From Prosthecobacter sp. (lineage in GTDB: Bacteria > Verrucomicrobiota > Verrucomicrobiia > Verrucomicrobiales > Verrucomicrobiaceae), in the NCBI RefSeq assembly GCF_020439865.1, contig NZ_JAGRPF010000080.1, positions 1 through 44,978 of the forward strand: a DNA stretch of 44,978 bases. The letters run 5' to 3'. How positions within the stretch are numbered: position 1 is the stretch's first letter; every line of letters begins with the position of its first letter. Below are positions 33,057 to 43,516 of this stretch, piece by piece. The translations under genes were made by a program, and so were the position numbers. Under the pieces are notes generated by a model, which saw only the letters and a list, made by a program, of their open reading frames with translations, was not told the origin of the DNA and searched no databases.

Positions 33057-35252
33057 ATGATCCGCGTTTCAACCATCCTCCTCACGCTCTCCCTTCTCAC
33101 CACCGCCGTCTTTGCTGAAGACTGGGGCTCGTATCAGATCGTCTCCGTCAGCGCACCGGAGTTTGTGCTGGAAGCCGTGGGCGGCACGAAGGATGGCGAT
33201 GTCGTTTCGATTCAAAAGCCCAACGGCGCGGCGAACCAGAAGTGGATCATCCAGCCCAAAGGCGACGGCTGGTTCTGGCTGATGCCGGCCTCGCAGCCGG
33301 GACTCACGCTGACCGTGGCCAATGGCGAAAAGAAGATCGGCTCGAAGATCACCATCGAAAAGGACAACAAGTCGGATGCGCAGCTTTGGTCGCTGATGAA
33401 GCAGGACAACGGCAGCTATGCCCTGGAACCCAAGCATGCGCCGGGGATGGGACTCGATCACCTCGGTGGCAAAAAGGAGGCAGGTGCGAAGATCGATCTT
33501 TGGAAACACAACCCGAACGACCAGCATTTGCAGTGGTTCATCCGTCCGCTCGCGGGCAGCGGCATCGCGGAGGCGAAGGAGGCGGAAGCACCGGCTTACA
33601 CGCCGCCGGAGATCAAACCCGAGGACATCAAGCCGGGCCGGATCGAGGTTTTTCAGTTCACGCAGAGCAAGATTTTCCCGGGCACCGTGCGCGAAGTGAC
33701 CGTTTTCATTCCCGCACAGTATGACGCGAGCAAGTCGGCCTGTGTTTATGTGAAGACCGACGGATTCCGACCGCAGGAGAAGGAGCTGCTGGAGACGATG
33801 ATCGCCACGAAGGAGATTCCCGTGACGGTGGGCGTGTTTGTGAGGCCCGGCGAGGTTCCCGCGCCGATGAAGGGCACCGCAGGCCGCCGCAATCGTGACT
33901 TCGAATACGACGCGGTGAACGACAACAACGCGCGCTTCTTTGACGAGGAGGTGCTGCCGTTCGTCGCGAAGCAGTATCAGCTCAATCTCAGCACTGACGG
34001 CAACGACCGCTGCATCGCGGGTGGCAGCAGCGGCGGCATCACGGCGTTCGCGGCGGCGTGGAACCGGCCCGAGGCGTTCAGCCGCGTGTATTGCGTGAGC
34101 GGCAGTTTCGTCGCCTTCCGCGGCGGGCACGAGTTTCCCACGATGGTGAGGAAGTTCGAGGCGCGCCCCATCCGCTCCTTCCTCACCACCGGCACGCACG
34201 ACATGGAGAACGTCGCGGGAGACTGGTTCCTCGTCGATCAGGAGATGGACAAGGCGCTCGTCTTCTCCGGCTACGACTACCGCTTCCGCATCATCGAAGG
34301 CCGCCACGGCGCGGGCTACATGGAGAACTGGCGCGAAGCCATGGCCTATCTTTGGAAAGACTGGCCCGAGCGCGTGAAGGCGGGCACAAGCGCTCCGCGC
34401 GCGCAGGAGATCATTCTCCCCGGCGAGGACTGGCAGCTTGTTGCCGAAGGTTTCAAAAGCACGCGCGGCCCTTCGACGAACGCGAACGGCGAGGTCTTCT
34501 TCGCCGACACCACGGAGAACAAAATTCACCGCATCGACCTCGACGACTCGGTGAAGGAGTTTGCCGCCGACACCGGCAACGCCCACTGCGTCAGCGTCGG
34601 CGCCGATGGCAAGGTTTACACCGTCTCAGAAAAGTCAGGGAAGGTCATGAGCTACGGCGTCGATGGAAAAGGCAGCGTCGTGCTCGAAGGCCAGACGGGG
34701 CACAGCATTCTTGCGCATCCGAATGGCAGCCTCTATGTCACCGACAACGACGACAAGAAGCCGAACAACGGCGGCAGCGTGTGGCTTATCAAGGATGGCA
34801 AAAAGACACAGGTGGACAAAGGCATCAAATTCGCCACCGGCATGGCCTTCCGCCCCGACCAGTGGCTGCTCTCCGTCGCCGAAGGCCACTCAAAGTGGGC
34901 CTACAGCTATCAGGTCGCTGACGACGGATCACTCATCAACAAAGAGCGCTTCTTCCACCTGCATGTGGCCGACTGGGAAGATGACGCAGGCGCGGAATGC
35001 ATCTGCTACTCGCTCGAAGGCCGTCAATTCCTCGCCACGAAGAGCGGCATCCAGATCAGCGCCGACGACGGCCCCACCCAGTTCATCCTCACCGTTCCCG
35101 ATCGCAGCCGCGTCACCGGCGTCGCCATCGGCGGCAAGGACAAAGACACGCTCTACGCTTTCTGCGGCAACAAGATCTGGAAGCGGAAGATCCAGCAGCA
35201 CGCCCTCGGCGCATGGAGTCCGTGGACGAAGGTGGTGCCGAACAAGCTGTGA
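33057..35252 (+). CDS. exported three-module protein: ricin-type lectin, serine esterase, SMP-30/gluconolactonase
   Basis: 731 residues with a signal peptide (MIRVSTILLTLSLLTTAVFA). Residues about 24-165 form a ricin-B-like beta-trefoil with QxW-type motifs (NQKWIIQPKG, AQLWSLMK). Residues about 200-440 are an esterase-D/enterochelin-esterase-like domain with the nucleophile elbow GGSSGG, catalytic S325, and a His in EGRHGAGYMENW. Residues about 455-731 form an SMP-30/gluconolactonase-type propeller (STNANGEVFFADTTENKIHRI, TGHSILAHPNGSLYVTDN). The chain thus binds a glycan, cuts an ester and may open a lactone. It carries operator 4 and is followed by two sulfatases on the same strand. Confidence 0.88.
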   Translation: MIRVSTILLTLSLLTTAVFAEDWGSYQIVSVSAPEFVLEAVGGTKDGDVVSIQKPNGAANQKWIIQPKGDGWFWLMPASQPGLTLTVANGEKKIGSKITIEKDNKSDAQLWSLMKQDNGSYALEPKHAPGMGLDHLGGKKEAGAKIDLWKHNPNDQHLQWFIRPLAGSGIAEAKEAEAPAYTPPEIKPEDIKPGRIEVFQFTQSKIFPGTVREVTVFIPAQYDASKSACVYVKTDGFRPQEKELLETMIATKEIPVTVGVFVRPGEVPAPMKGTAGRRNRDFEYDAVNDNNARFFDEEVLPFVAKQYQLNLSTDGNDRCIAGGSSGGITAFAAAWNRPEAFSRVYCVSGSFVAFRGGHEFPTMVRKFEARPIRSFLTTGTHDMENVAGDWFLVDQEMDKALVFSGYDYRFRIIEGRHGAGYMENWREAMAYLWKDWPERVKAGTSAPRAQEIILPGEDWQLVAEGFKSTRGPSTNANGEVFFADTTENKIHRIDLDDSVKEFAADTGNAHCVSVGADGKVYTVSEKSGKVMSYGVDGKGSVVLEGQTGHSILAHPNGSLYVTDNDDKKPNNGGSVWLIKDGKKTQVDKGIKFATGMAFRPDQWLLSVAEGHSKWAYSYQVADDGSLINKERFFHLHVADWEDDAGAECICYSLEGRQFLATKSGIQISADDGPTQFILTVPDRSRVTGVAIGGKDKDTLYAFCGNKIWKRKIQQHALGAWSPWTKVVPNKL

Positions 35253-35288
35253 CCGGCATGCTGTACGCTCCTCACGCGATCACGCATA

Positions 35289-35294
35289 TATAAT
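35289..35294 (+). promoter_or_regulatory. possible -10 box TATAAT before the sulfatase gene
   Basis: TATAAT within an AT-rich CATATATAATTAAGGA, 45 bases before the preferred start codon. No good -35 hexamer is seen at the usual distance, so this is a weak call. An AAGGA follows but is too far from either start codon to act as a ribosome site. Confidence 0.3.
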
Positions 35295-35338
35295 TAAGGA
35301 AGGGTGGACGACACAACCAACGTTCCATGGCTCCGCCC

Positions 35339-36784
35339 ATGAAGCCATTCCTCGTTCTTCTCTCTGCGTTTGTCATCGGACACACGTCGTTCGCGGCCTC
35401 ACAGCGTCCGAACATCCTGTTCATTCTCGCCGATGACATGGGTTGGGCGGATCTCGGCTGCTACGGCGCAGATCTGCACGAGACACCGCGCATCGACGCC
35501 TTTGCGAAGGAATCGGTTCGCTTCACGAATGCGTATGCGATGTCGGTCTGCTCGCCCACGCGCTCGACCCTGATGACCGGCAAGCATGCCGCGCGCCTGC
35601 ACTTCACCATCTGGGCCGAAGGCGCCCAGCAGGGCGGCGCGAAGAACCGCAAGCTGCGCGAGGCACCGTCGATCTGGAACCTGCCGCACACGGAAACAAC
35701 CATCGCGAAACACCTGCAGGATGCGGGTTACCTCACCGCGCTGGTGGGGAAGTGGCATCTCGGCGACTGGGAGCATTACCCCGAAGCACACGGTTTTGAC
35801 ATCAACATTGGCGGCACCAACTGGGGTGCTCCGCAGACGTTCTGGTGGCCCTACAGCGGCACAGGGAGGTTTGGACCGGAGTTTCGCTACGTCCCGCATC
35901 TTGAGTTTGGCAAACCCGGCGAATACCTTACCGACAGGCTCACCAACGAGGCGATGAAGGTGATCGACCACGCGGGAGACCAGCCGTTTTTCATCTATCT
36001 GGCGCATCACTCTGTTCACACGCCCATCGAGGCCAAGGAAGACGACGTCACCCGCTTTGACGCGAAGCTGAGCCCCGAAATGCATCATCAGCATGGTGTT
36101 TATGCGGCGATGACGAAGAACCTCGATGACAACGTGGGCCGCATTCTCGATCATCTCAAGAGCCGTGGCCTCGACAAAAACACGCTCGTCGTTTTTGCCA
36201 GCGACAACGGAGGTTACGTCGGATCTGACAAGGCCAGCGGACGCAACATGCCCGTGACCAACAACGCACCGCTGCGTTCCGGCAAGGGATCGCTTTACGA
36301 AGGCGGCATCCGTGTGCCGCTCATGATCCGCTGGCCGGGCGTGTCGCAGGCAGGTGCAACATGCGACGAACCCGTGGTGACCATGGACATCTTCAACACG
36401 CTGCTGGCATCCGCCGGCCTGCCGCAGCCTGCTGATGTGACGGATGGCGTGGATCTCACGTCGTTGTTGAAATCGCCGACATCAAAGCTGCAACGTGATG
36501 CCCTGTTCTTCTATTACCCGCATTACTACCACACGACTACGCCAGTGAGCGCCGTGCGAGCGCGCGACTGGAAGCTGCTGGAGTTCTTCGAGGACGACCA
36601 TGTCGAGCTCTACAACCTGAAGGACGACCTCGGTGAGGAACATGAGATTTCCAAAGACCATCCCGAGAAAGTGAAGGAGTTGCGCGACCAACTGCACGGC
36701 TGGCGTGAATCCGTCGGCGCGGCGCTGCCATCAGTGAATCCTGATTTCAAACCCGGTCCAGCCAAGGGAAAGGCGAAGCGCTGA
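35339..36784 (+). CDS. exported sulfatase
   Basis: 481 residues from ATG 35339, which opens the signal peptide MKPFLVLLSAFVIGHTSFAA; ATG 35327 would add four residues (MAPP). First signature: ILFILADDMGWADLGCYG. Formylglycine Cys C71 in CSPTR. Second signature: AGYLTALVGKWHLGDWE. Distal metal ligands lie in FASDNGGYVGSDK. The C-terminal RARDWKLLEFFEDDHVELYNL block is usual for arylsulfatases of PVC bacteria. It is 86 bases after the lectin-esterase-lactonase gene and 34 bases before another sulfatase, suggesting one unit acting on a sulfated glycan. Confidence 0.94.
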   Translation: MKPFLVLLSAFVIGHTSFAASQRPNILFILADDMGWADLGCYGADLHETPRIDAFAKESVRFTNAYAMSVCSPTRSTLMTGKHAARLHFTIWAEGAQQGGAKNRKLREAPSIWNLPHTETTIAKHLQDAGYLTALVGKWHLGDWEHYPEAHGFDINIGGTNWGAPQTFWWPYSGTGRFGPEFRYVPHLEFGKPGEYLTDRLTNEAMKVIDHAGDQPFFIYLAHHSVHTPIEAKEDDVTRFDAKLSPEMHHQHGVYAAMTKNLDDNVGRILDHLKSRGLDKNTLVVFASDNGGYVGSDKASGRNMPVTNNAPLRSGKGSLYEGGIRVPLMIRWPGVSQAGATCDEPVVTMDIFNTLLASAGLPQPADVTDGVDLTSLLKSPTSKLQRDALFFYYPHYYHTTTPVSAVRARDWKLLEFFEDDHVELYNLKDDLGEEHEISKDHPEKVKELRDQLHGWRESVGAALPSVNPDFKPGPAKGKAKR

Positions 36785-36818
36785 ACGCTATCTCCAAACT
36801 TCAACCACCACGCAAACC

Positions 36819-38216
36819 ATGAATTTTATCCGACCTCTCGTTTTCATCACCTTCGCGCTGTCTTTGACAGCGAACTCCGTGTCCGCCGCTGAAAAGCCCA
36901 ATGTCATCGTCATCATGACAGATGATCAGGGTGCGGACGATGCCGGATGCTATGGGGCAAAGGATATCGAGACGCCAAACATCGACGCCATCGCGGCGAG
37001 CGGGGTGCGTTTCACGCAATTCTACTCAGGCGCACCGGTTTGTTCGCCATCGCGCGCGGCCTTGCTCACGGGCCGCTATCCGCTGCGTGCGGGGCTCGTC
37101 GGAAACGCAGGTTCGCAGCACGGTGGCAAAGGCGTGCCTACGGAGCAGGTGACGATGGCGGAGATGTTTAAGGCCTCGGGCTATTCGACGGCACAGATCG
37201 GCAAGTGGCATCTCGGCTACCGCGATGGCGAAACGCCCAACGCGCAGGGTTTCGACCATGCTTTCGGTCACATGGGCGGCTGCATCGACAACTTCTCGCA
37301 CTTCTTCTACTGGCAGGGGCCGAACGTGCATGACCTCTGGCGGAATGGTACCGAGGTCTTTCATCCGGGTCGCTACTTCGCCGACCTGATGGTCGAGGAG
37401 GCGTCTCGTTTCATCGAGCAAAACCGCAAGCAGCCGTTCTTCATCTACTTCGCGCTGAACATGCCGCACTACCCCTATCAAGGTGATGTGAAGTGGCTCG
37501 AACGCTACAAGGATCTGCCGTATCCGCGCAACCTCTATTCCGCCTTCCTCTCCTCCTGTGACGAACGCATCGGTGCATTGATGAAAAAGCTCGATGACCT
37601 CGATCTGCGAAAGAACACCATCGTGGTGCTGCAGTCCGACAACGGCCACTCCACCGAGGAACGCGCGCACTTCGGTGGCGGCAGCGCGGGACCGTATCGC
37701 GGTGCGAAATTCAGCCTCTTCGAAGGCGGCATGCACCTGCCCGGACTGATTTCGTGGCCCGGTCATCTGCCCGAGGGCGTCGTGCGCGAGCAGATGGTGC
37801 ACAGCTGCGACTGGTTGCCAACGCTTGGCAAACTGTGTGACGTGAAGCTTCTCAATGAGGACATCGACGGCAAGGACATCACATCGGTCATCGAGTCCGC
37901 CGACGCACCTTCACCCCACAGTGAACTGCATTGGCTCGTGGGCGGAGGCAAACGGCCGCAATGGGCCGTACGTCAGGGCCAGTGGAAGCTCATTGGCAAC
38001 GTTCAGGACACGTCCGGCGGCGAACTCAGCGATGAGGACAAAAAATTCTTCCTCTCCGACCTCGCCACCGACATCTCGGAGAAAACCAATCACGCGAAGG
38101 AGCATCCTGAGATCGTCGCGAAGCTGCTGAAACTGCATGAGGACTGGGTCGCTTCCTACACGGCCCCAGAGTCCACCGCTGCACCCGTGCAGGACAGCAA
38201 AGGCAACGAGAAGTAA
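36819..38216 (+). CDS. exported sulfatase
   Basis: 465 residues with a signal peptide (MNFIRPLVFITFALSLTANSV). First signature: VIVIMTDDQGADDAGCYG. Formylglycine Cys C75 in CSPSR. Second signature: SGYSTAQIGKWHLGYRDG. Distal metal ligands lie in LQSDNGHSTEE, with Gln in place of the more common Ser/Ala before the Asp-Asn pair. The leader (CAACCACCACGCAAACC) is A/C-rich with no Shine-Dalgarno box. It follows the sulfatase at 35339-36784 by 34 bases, and the two differ enough in the substrate-facing loops (here FSHFFYWQGPNVHDLW) to suggest different sulfate positions. Confidence 0.94.
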   Translation: MNFIRPLVFITFALSLTANSVSAAEKPNVIVIMTDDQGADDAGCYGAKDIETPNIDAIAASGVRFTQFYSGAPVCSPSRAALLTGRYPLRAGLVGNAGSQHGGKGVPTEQVTMAEMFKASGYSTAQIGKWHLGYRDGETPNAQGFDHAFGHMGGCIDNFSHFFYWQGPNVHDLWRNGTEVFHPGRYFADLMVEEASRFIEQNRKQPFFIYFALNMPHYPYQGDVKWLERYKDLPYPRNLYSAFLSSCDERIGALMKKLDDLDLRKNTIVVLQSDNGHSTEERAHFGGGSAGPYRGAKFSLFEGGMHLPGLISWPGHLPEGVVREQMVHSCDWLPTLGKLCDVKLLNEDIDGKDITSVIESADAPSPHSELHWLVGGGKRPQWAVRQGQWKLIGNVQDTSGGELSDEDKKFFLSDLATDISEKTNHAKEHPEIVAKLLKLHEDWVASYTAPESTAAPVQDSKGNEK

Positions 38217-38295
38217 GGCCTGAAGCCCAGCCTGTTCTTCTCCCAGCATGTTGCGGTTGCGAAATTCAGCGGCAAGGCGCAACGATGGGTCAACC

Positions 38296-39219
38296 ATGAA
38301 GCACCTCCTGTCTCCCTGCCTTGCCCTGATTGCCCTTTCGCTGTCCGCCCAGGAGCCGGAGCGCATCCGCGATGTAATCTACACGAAGCACGACGGCGTC
38401 GCGCTGACGATGGACATCTTCAAGCCGGAGAAGCCGAACGGAGCGGGCATCGTCAAAATCGTGAGCGGCGGCTGGAAGTCGAACCACAAAGGGATTAACG
38501 ACGGTGGATGGCCCAAGGCGGGCTACACGACGTTTGTGGTCGTGCATGGCACGCAGCCGCGGTTTCAGGTGGAGGAGATCGTGGCCGATCTGAATCGTGC
38601 CGTGCGCTTTGTCCGCGCCAATGCCGCCGCGTATGGCGTCGATCCTCAGAAGCTCGGGGTCACCGGCAGCAGCGCGGGCGGTCATCTCAGCCTCATGCTC
38701 GCGACCCGTGGCGGACCAGGTGATCCAAAGGCCAATGATCCGATTGATCGCGAAAGCAGCGCGGTAAATGCCGTCGCGTGCTTCTATCCGCCCACAGACT
38801 ATCTGAACTGGTTCGAACCCGGCGACAACGCCGTGGGAATCGGCAAGCTCGAAGCCTACGCGGCTGCGTTTGGCCCGAAGGCGGCGACACCTGAAGGACG
38901 CGAGGCACTCGGGCGCGAACTGTCTTCGATCTACTGGGTGCACAAAGAACAGCCACCGATTTTCATCGTGCATGGCGATGCCGATCCGCAGGTCTCGCTC
39001 ACGCAATCGCAGCGCTTTCTGAAACGTTGTCATGAAGTCGGTGTCGTGTGCGAACTGGTCATCCGCGAAGGCGCGGGCCACGGAGGATGGCAGGAGATGG
39101 CCCAGGACACCGAGCGCATGGTCGAGTGGTTTGATCTGCAACTGCTCGGCAAGCAACCTGCCAAACCGTTCACGTTCGATGTCTCGTCACTGCCGAGCAC
39201 GCCGGTGAAGAAAAAGTAA
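38296..39219 (+). CDS. exported alpha/beta hydrolase (esterase)
   Basis: 307 residues from ATG 38296, which opens a signal peptide (MKHLLSPCLALIALSLSA); the longer start at 38248 would bury it. The nucleophile S126 lies in GSSAGGH, the catalytic Asp in VHGDADPQV and the His in EGAGHGGW. It lacks the classical HGGG oxyanion motif and has VSGGWKSNHKG instead, as in several carbohydrate esterases of this group. It follows the second sulfatase by 79 bases and precedes a DUF1549/1553 gene after a spacer with two hairpins. Release of acyl groups from the same glycan is the likely role by context. Confidence 0.88.
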   Translation: MKHLLSPCLALIALSLSAQEPERIRDVIYTKHDGVALTMDIFKPEKPNGAGIVKIVSGGWKSNHKGINDGGWPKAGYTTFVVVHGTQPRFQVEEIVADLNRAVRFVRANAAAYGVDPQKLGVTGSSAGGHLSLMLATRGGPGDPKANDPIDRESSAVNAVACFYPPTDYLNWFEPGDNAVGIGKLEAYAAAFGPKAATPEGREALGRELSSIYWVHKEQPPIFIVHGDADPQVSLTQSQRFLKRCHEVGVVCELVIREGAGHGGWQEMAQDTERMVEWFDLQLLGKQPAKPFTFDVSSLPSTPVKKK

Positions 39220-39258
39220 GCCTGCGCAAGCCAAGCAGGCCGCAGCGTATGTCTGCGG
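39220..39258 (+). other. two abutting hairpins in the spacer before the DUF1549/1553 gene
   Basis: GCCTGC (39220-39225) pairs with GCAGGC (39235-39240) across a 9-base loop, and CCGCAG (39240-39245) pairs with CTGCGG (39253-39258) across 7 bases. The second stem ends on the base just before ATG 39259. They share base 39240, so both cannot be fully formed at once. The spacer has no Shine-Dalgarno box. Could act as a terminator/attenuator or as a translation control. Confidence 0.45.
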
Positions 39259-42099
39259 ATGCTTTTTCGTCTTTCCTTGCTCTCGATCACCACACTGGCC
39301 GGCGCGGCGGAGCTGTCGTTCAATCGCGACATCCGCCCGATCCTCAGTGACAACTGCTTTTACTGCCACGGCCCGGACAAAAACAATCGCAAGGGCGACC
39401 TGCGGCTCGATGTGCGCGAGGAACTGATCAAGCTGGGGCCGCAGACCCTGATCGAACGCATCACCACCACCGATGCCGATGATCTGATGCCGCCGGCGGA
39501 GTCGCACAAGAAGCTCTCGGCGAAGCAAAAGGACACATTGAAGCAGTGGATCGCCGAAGGGGCGAAGTATCAGCCGCATTGGGCTTTCGTGCCGCCGGTG
39601 AAACCGAAGTCGGGAAACTCGATTGACGATTTTGTCCGGGCGGAGTTGAAGAACCATGACCTTCAGCCTGCGCCGCGGGCTTCGCGGGAAACTTTGATGA
39701 GGAGGCTGGCTTTGGATCTCACCGGACTCCCGCCGAAGCCATCCGACGAGGCTGACCTGAATGATTTCATCGACCAGTTGCTGCAATCACCGCACTACGG
39801 CGAACACATGGCGGTCGGTTGGCTGGATGCGGCGCGTTTTGCGGACACGAACGGCTACCAGGTGGATCGTGATCGCGAGCTGTGGCCTTGGCGGGACTGG
39901 GTGATCAAGGCGTTCAATGCGAACATGCCATTCGACCAGTTCACCATCGAGCAGATCGCGGGCGATTTGCTGCCGGGGGCCACGCTGGAGCAAAAGATCG
40001 CCACGGGGTTTCATCGCAATCACATGCTCAATGAGGAGGGCGGCATCATCGCGGAGGAGTTTCTGGCCGAATACACGGCCGACCGCGTGGAGACGACTGC
40101 CGCCGTGTGGCTGGGCCAGACCTTCAACTGCGCCCGCTGTCACGATCACAAGTTCGATCCCTTCACGCAGCACGACTTTTACGCGATGAAGGCCTTCTTC
40201 CACAATGTGCCAGAACGCGGCGTGGGGATTTACAGCAATCCGGTGCGCACCAATGCGCCGCCTTTCGTGAAACTGCCTGCGCCGGAGTTGGAAGCGAAAA
40301 TTGCCGCGCTGAATGCGAAGCTCAAACCGGTCGAAGATCAGCTCAAAGGCCTCGCGGCAGGTGATATCGAGCCTTGGGCGAAAAAGCTCGCGACGAAGAA
40401 GATCGACTGGCGGCCGCTGGAGCCGCAAAAAGCCACCGGCGGCGACAATCCGCCTCAAATCGCCGACAAGGCCGTTTTGGTCGGCCCGCAGGAAACGCGG
40501 GCCAATAACATCGTGATCAACGCGAAGCTGCCAGCGGGCAAAATCACCGCGCTGCGTCTCGAATGCTCCACCACGGCTCCTTCGGCCAGTTTTCAATGGA
40601 GCGAGCTCAAAGTTGGCAAAACGAAGCTGCACGCCATCGACGCCACGCATGCCAACGTGCTCGACAACGACCGCAAAACCAAGTCCGTGCTCTCGGTGGG
40701 ACCCGACAAGCCGGTGCAGGCGCTGTTTGAGCTCGAAAAGCCTCTCGAAGCTGCCGAGGTGGCGATCTCGATCGGTGTCGAGAATGCCGGCGGGCCTTCG
40801 CAGTGGCGTTTGTTTGTCACCACGAATGCGACGGAGCTGATCGCGCCCGCGAGCATCGTGACGATCTCGCAAAAAGAGGCCTCCAAACGCACCGCGGCGG
40901 AGCGCAAGCAACTCGCGAGCTTTCGCATGGCGCAGATGCCTGAGCATCGTCGTCTGAGTGAAGAGAAGGCTGCTTTGAAGAAGCAGATTGCCGCGGCGGA
41001 GGCTGAGATTCCGACCACGCTGGTTATGGAGGAGCAGAAGGAGATGCGTCCCACGTTCATCCTGATGCGTGGGGCTTATGACAAGCCGGGTGAGAAGGTC
41101 GTGGCCGCCACGCCGGCGGTTTTGCCTGCGCTCGCTGCCGATTTGCCACGCAATCGCCTCGGTCTCGCCAAGTGGCTCGTGAGCCGCGAGAATCCGCTCA
41201 CGGCCCGTGTGATCGTGAACCGCTTCTGGCAGCATTTCTTTGGCACCGGCCTTGTTCGCACGAGCGAGGATTTTGGCTCTCAAGGCGAGCCGCCGAGCCA
41301 TCCAGAGCTGCTCGACTGGCTCGCGGTGACGTTTCAAGAAAGCCGCTGGGATGTGAAGAAGCTTGTGAAGCTGATCGTGACGAGCGAGACGTATCAGCAG
41401 AGTTCGCGTCATTCGTCGGATCAGTCCGATCTGTCGAATCAATGGCTCTCACGCGGACCGCGGCATCGTTTGAGTGCGGAGGTGATTCGTGATCAAGCTT
41501 TGGCTGCGAGCGGGCTGCTGGTGGAGAAGACCGGAGGTCCGAGTGTGAAGCCGTATCACCCGCCGGGGCTTTATGAACAGGTCGTGGCGCAGCGCGACAA
41601 TCCCAAGGCGACCTACCAGCAAGGGAGCGGCGATGATTTGCACCGTCGCAGTCTTTACACCTACTGGAAGCGCAGCGTGCCGCATCCCGGCATGCTGCTC
41701 TTTGACGCGCCTTTCCGCGAGACCTGTGCGCTCCGTCGCTCACGCTCGAACACGCCGCTGCAGGCGCTCAATTTGATGAACGACCCGACCTATGTCGAAG
41801 CGGCTCGGTTTCTGGCGCAACGCATGATCAAGGAAGGCGGCACGAGCATCGAGTCACGCCTCGCGCATGGTTTTCGACTGCTTCTCGGACGAAAACCGAG
41901 CAAACAAGAACTCCAAGTCCTTGCCGCTGCGGTGGAGCGATCTATCAAAGACTTCACGAAAGACGCAGAGGCCGCCAAACAGCTCCTCAGTTTCGGAGAG
42001 GCCAAGACGGACGACAAACTGAGCGCTGCTGAACTCGCTGCCTACACGACGGTCGCCAGCACGCTGATCAACCTCGACGAAACCATCACCAAGGAGTGA
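39259..42099 (+). CDS. PVC-type DUF1549/DUF1553 cytochrome-like protein
   Basis: 946 residues with a short signal peptide ([17 protein letters not shown]). Domains in order: a planctomycete cytochrome-C-like domain (about 20-115) with heme motif C33-FYC-H37; DUF1549 (about 125-330), whose second CxxCH is C291-ARC-H295 in [12 protein letters not shown]; a middle region with a discoidin/sandwich-like segment and a coiled coil (about 355-600); and DUF1553 (about 635-910) with [20 protein letters not shown] and [15 protein letters not shown]. These proteins are almost confined to PVC bacteria and are nearly always followed by a DUF1501 gene, as here 4 bases downstream. Their reaction is unproven; electron transfer is inferred from the heme motifs. 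Confidence 0.95.
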   Translation: MLFRLSLLSITTLAGAAELSFNRDIRPILSDNCFYCHGPDKNNRKGDLRLDVREELIKLGPQTLIERITTTDADDLMPPAESHKKLSAKQKDTLKQWIAEGAKYQPHWAFVPPVKPKSGNSIDDFVRAELKNHDLQPAPRASRETLMRRLALDLTGLPPKPSDEADLNDFIDQLLQSPHYGEHMAVGWLDAARFADTNGYQVDRDRELWPWRDWVIKAFNANMPFDQFTIEQIAGDLLPGATLEQKIATGFHRNHMLNEEGGIIAEEFLAEYTADRVETTAAVWLGQTFNCARCHDHKFDPFTQHDFYAMKAFFHNVPERGVGIYSNPVRTNAPPFVKLPAPELEAKIAALNAKLKPVEDQLKGLAAGDIEPWAKKLATKKIDWRPLEPQKATGGDNPPQIADKAVLVGPQETRANNIVINAKLPAGKITALRLECSTTAPSASFQWSELKVGKTKLHAIDATHANVLDNDRKTKSVLSVGPDKPVQALFELEKPLEAAEVAISIGVENAGGPSQWRLFVTTNATELIAPASIVTISQKEASKRTAAERKQLASFRMAQMPEHRRLSEEKAALKKQIAAAEAEIPTTLVMEEQKEMRPTFILMRGAYDKPGEKVVAATPAVLPALAADLPRNRLGLAKWLVSRENPLTARVIVNRFWQHFFGTGLVRTSEDFGSQGEPPSHPELLDWLAVTFQESRWDVKKLVKLIVTSETYQQSSRHSSDQSDLSNQWLSRGPRHRLSAEVIRDQALAASGLLVEKTGGPSVKPYHPPGLYEQVVAQRDNPKATYQQGSGDDLHRRSLYTYWKRSVPHPGMLLFDAPFRETCALRRSRSNTPLQALNLMNDPTYVEAARFLAQRMIKEGGTSIESRLAHGFRLLLGRKPSKQELQVLAAAVERSIKDFTKDAEAAKQLLSFGEAKTDDKLSAAELAAYTTVASTLINLDETITKE
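42091..42096 (+). promoter_or_regulatory. ribosome binding site AAGGAG for the DUF1501 gene
   Basis: AAGGAG, 7 bases before ATG 42104 and within the last codons of the preceding gene. It is one of the few canonical Shine-Dalgarno boxes in the window and implies translational coupling of the DUF1549/1553-DUF1501 pair. Confidence 0.7.
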
Positions 42100-42103
42100 C
42101 CTC

Positions 42104-43507
42104 ATGAGCACCGAATCCTCCCTCGCCCCTTTTTCGCGTCGCAACTGGCTCAAGAGCCTCGCGCTGGCATCGCTCGCGAATCCAAAACTCTTCGCGTCGC
42201 CTGCTGCACACTTTGCGCCGAAGGCGAAGCGCATCATCTGGCTCACGCAGGCGGGTGCGCCGTCGCAGCTCGATCTGTTTGATTACAAGCCGGGGCTCGC
42301 GTCGCAGTTCGACAAGGATTTGCCGAACTCCGTGCGTGGCGAGCAGCGGCTCACGGGCATGACGGCGGGGCAGAAGCGCTTCCCCATCGCGCCGTCGGTG
42401 TTCAAGTTTGCGCAGCATGGCCAAAGCGGCATGTGGCTGAGCGAGTTGCTGCCGCACACCTCGAAGTTCGCCGATGAGATCTGCCTCATTCGCTCGCTGC
42501 ACACGGAGGCGATCAACCACGATCCGGCGATGACGCTGCTGCAAACCGGGCATCAAATCGGTGGTCGGCCCGCGTTTGGCGCGTGGGTGTCGTATGGTCT
42601 CGGCTCGGACAACGCGGACCTGCCCGCGTTTGTGGCGCTCATCTCTCGTCCCAGCGGCCCCACGAACGCGCAACCGCTGCACGAGCGCATGTGGGGCAGC
42701 GGTTTCCTGCCTTCGAAGTATCAAGGTGTGCGCATGAGCTCCGGCAAGGACCCCGTGCTCTTCCTTTCCAATCCGCCCGGTATCACCACCGAGCGACGCC
42801 GTGCCATGCTCGACGATGTCGCCGCACTGAACCGCCTCAAGCTCGCCGATTACCACGATCCCGAGACGCAGGCCCGCATCGATCAATACGAGATGGCCTT
42901 CCGCATGCAGTCTGCCGTGCCCGACCTCGCCGATCTCTCCAAAGAGCCCGCCGACATCTACGAGCGCTACGGTCCTGAATCGAAGAAGCCGGGAACGTAT
43001 GCCGCGAACTGCATCCTCGCCCGCCGGCTCGCCGAGCGTGGCGTGCGCTTCATCCAGCTCTACCATCGCGGCTGGGATCAGCACAACAACCTGCCCAGCG
43101 GCATCAAGAGCCAATGCCACGACACCGACCAGCCCACCGCGGCGCTTTTGGCCGAGCTGAAAGAGCGTGGCATGCTCGATGACACGCTCGTCATCTGGGG
43201 CGGCGAGTTTGGCCGCACGGTCTATTCGCAGGGCGTGCTCACCCGCGACAATCACGGCCGCGATCACCACCCGCGCTGCTACAGCGTCTGGATGGCCGGA
43301 GCCGGTGTCAAAGGCGGCCACGTCCACGGCGAGACCGATGACTTCAGCTACAACATCGTCAAAGACCCCGTGCACATCCACGACCTCAACGCCACCGCGC
43401 TCCATCTCCTCGGCCTCGACCACACCCGCCTCACCTACCGTTTCCAGGGCCGCGATTATCGCCTCACGGACATTCATGGAGAGGTCGTGAAGGGCGTGCT
43501 TGCATGA
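42104..43507 (+). CDS. DUF1501 protein, Tat-exported
   Basis: 467 residues. A twin-arginine signal [15 protein letters not shown] spans about 11-25. The DUF1501 body, of alkaline-phosphatase/sulfatase-like fold, follows with [38 protein letters not shown], and the metal-site-like motifs [21 protein letters not shown] and [23 protein letters not shown]. Family members are always paired with DUF1549/1553 proteins in PVC bacteria; the pair is a conserved module of unknown substrate. A good ribosome site lies within the upstream gene's end. The beta-helix gene with operator 5 begins 71 bases after the stop. Confidence 0.95.
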   Translation: MSTESSLAPFSRRNWLKSLALASLANPKLFASPAAHFAPKAKRIIWLTQAGAPSQLDLFDYKPGLASQFDKDLPNSVRGEQRLTGMTAGQKRFPIAPSVFKFAQHGQSGMWLSELLPHTSKFADEICLIRSLHTEAINHDPAMTLLQTGHQIGGRPAFGAWVSYGLGSDNADLPAFVALISRPSGPTNAQPLHERMWGSGFLPSKYQGVRMSSGKDPVLFLSNPPGITTERRRAMLDDVAALNRLKLADYHDPETQARIDQYEMAFRMQSAVPDLADLSKEPADIYERYGPESKKPGTYAANCILARRLAERGVRFIQLYHRGWDQHNNLPSGIKSQCHDTDQPTAALLAELKERGMLDDTLVIWGGEFGRTVYSQGVLTRDNHGRDHHPRCYSVWMAGAGVKGGHVHGETDDFSYNIVKDPVHIHDLNATALHLLGLDHTRLTYRFQGRDYRLTDIHGEVVKGVLA

Positions 43508-43516
43508 TGAAGCAGC

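Noticed and set aside
38255..38298. GCGAAATTC-AGCGGCAAGG before the esterase at 38296 as a sixth sigma-type element
   Set aside because: The first box and upstream A/T stretch resemble the others, but 18 bases later there is GTCAACC instead of CGGCAGTG.
42011..42018. ACGACAAA (reverse of TTTGTCGT) as a sixth AraC-type operator
   Set aside because: It lies inside the DUF1549/1553 coding sequence and has no second TGTCG core 21 bp away.
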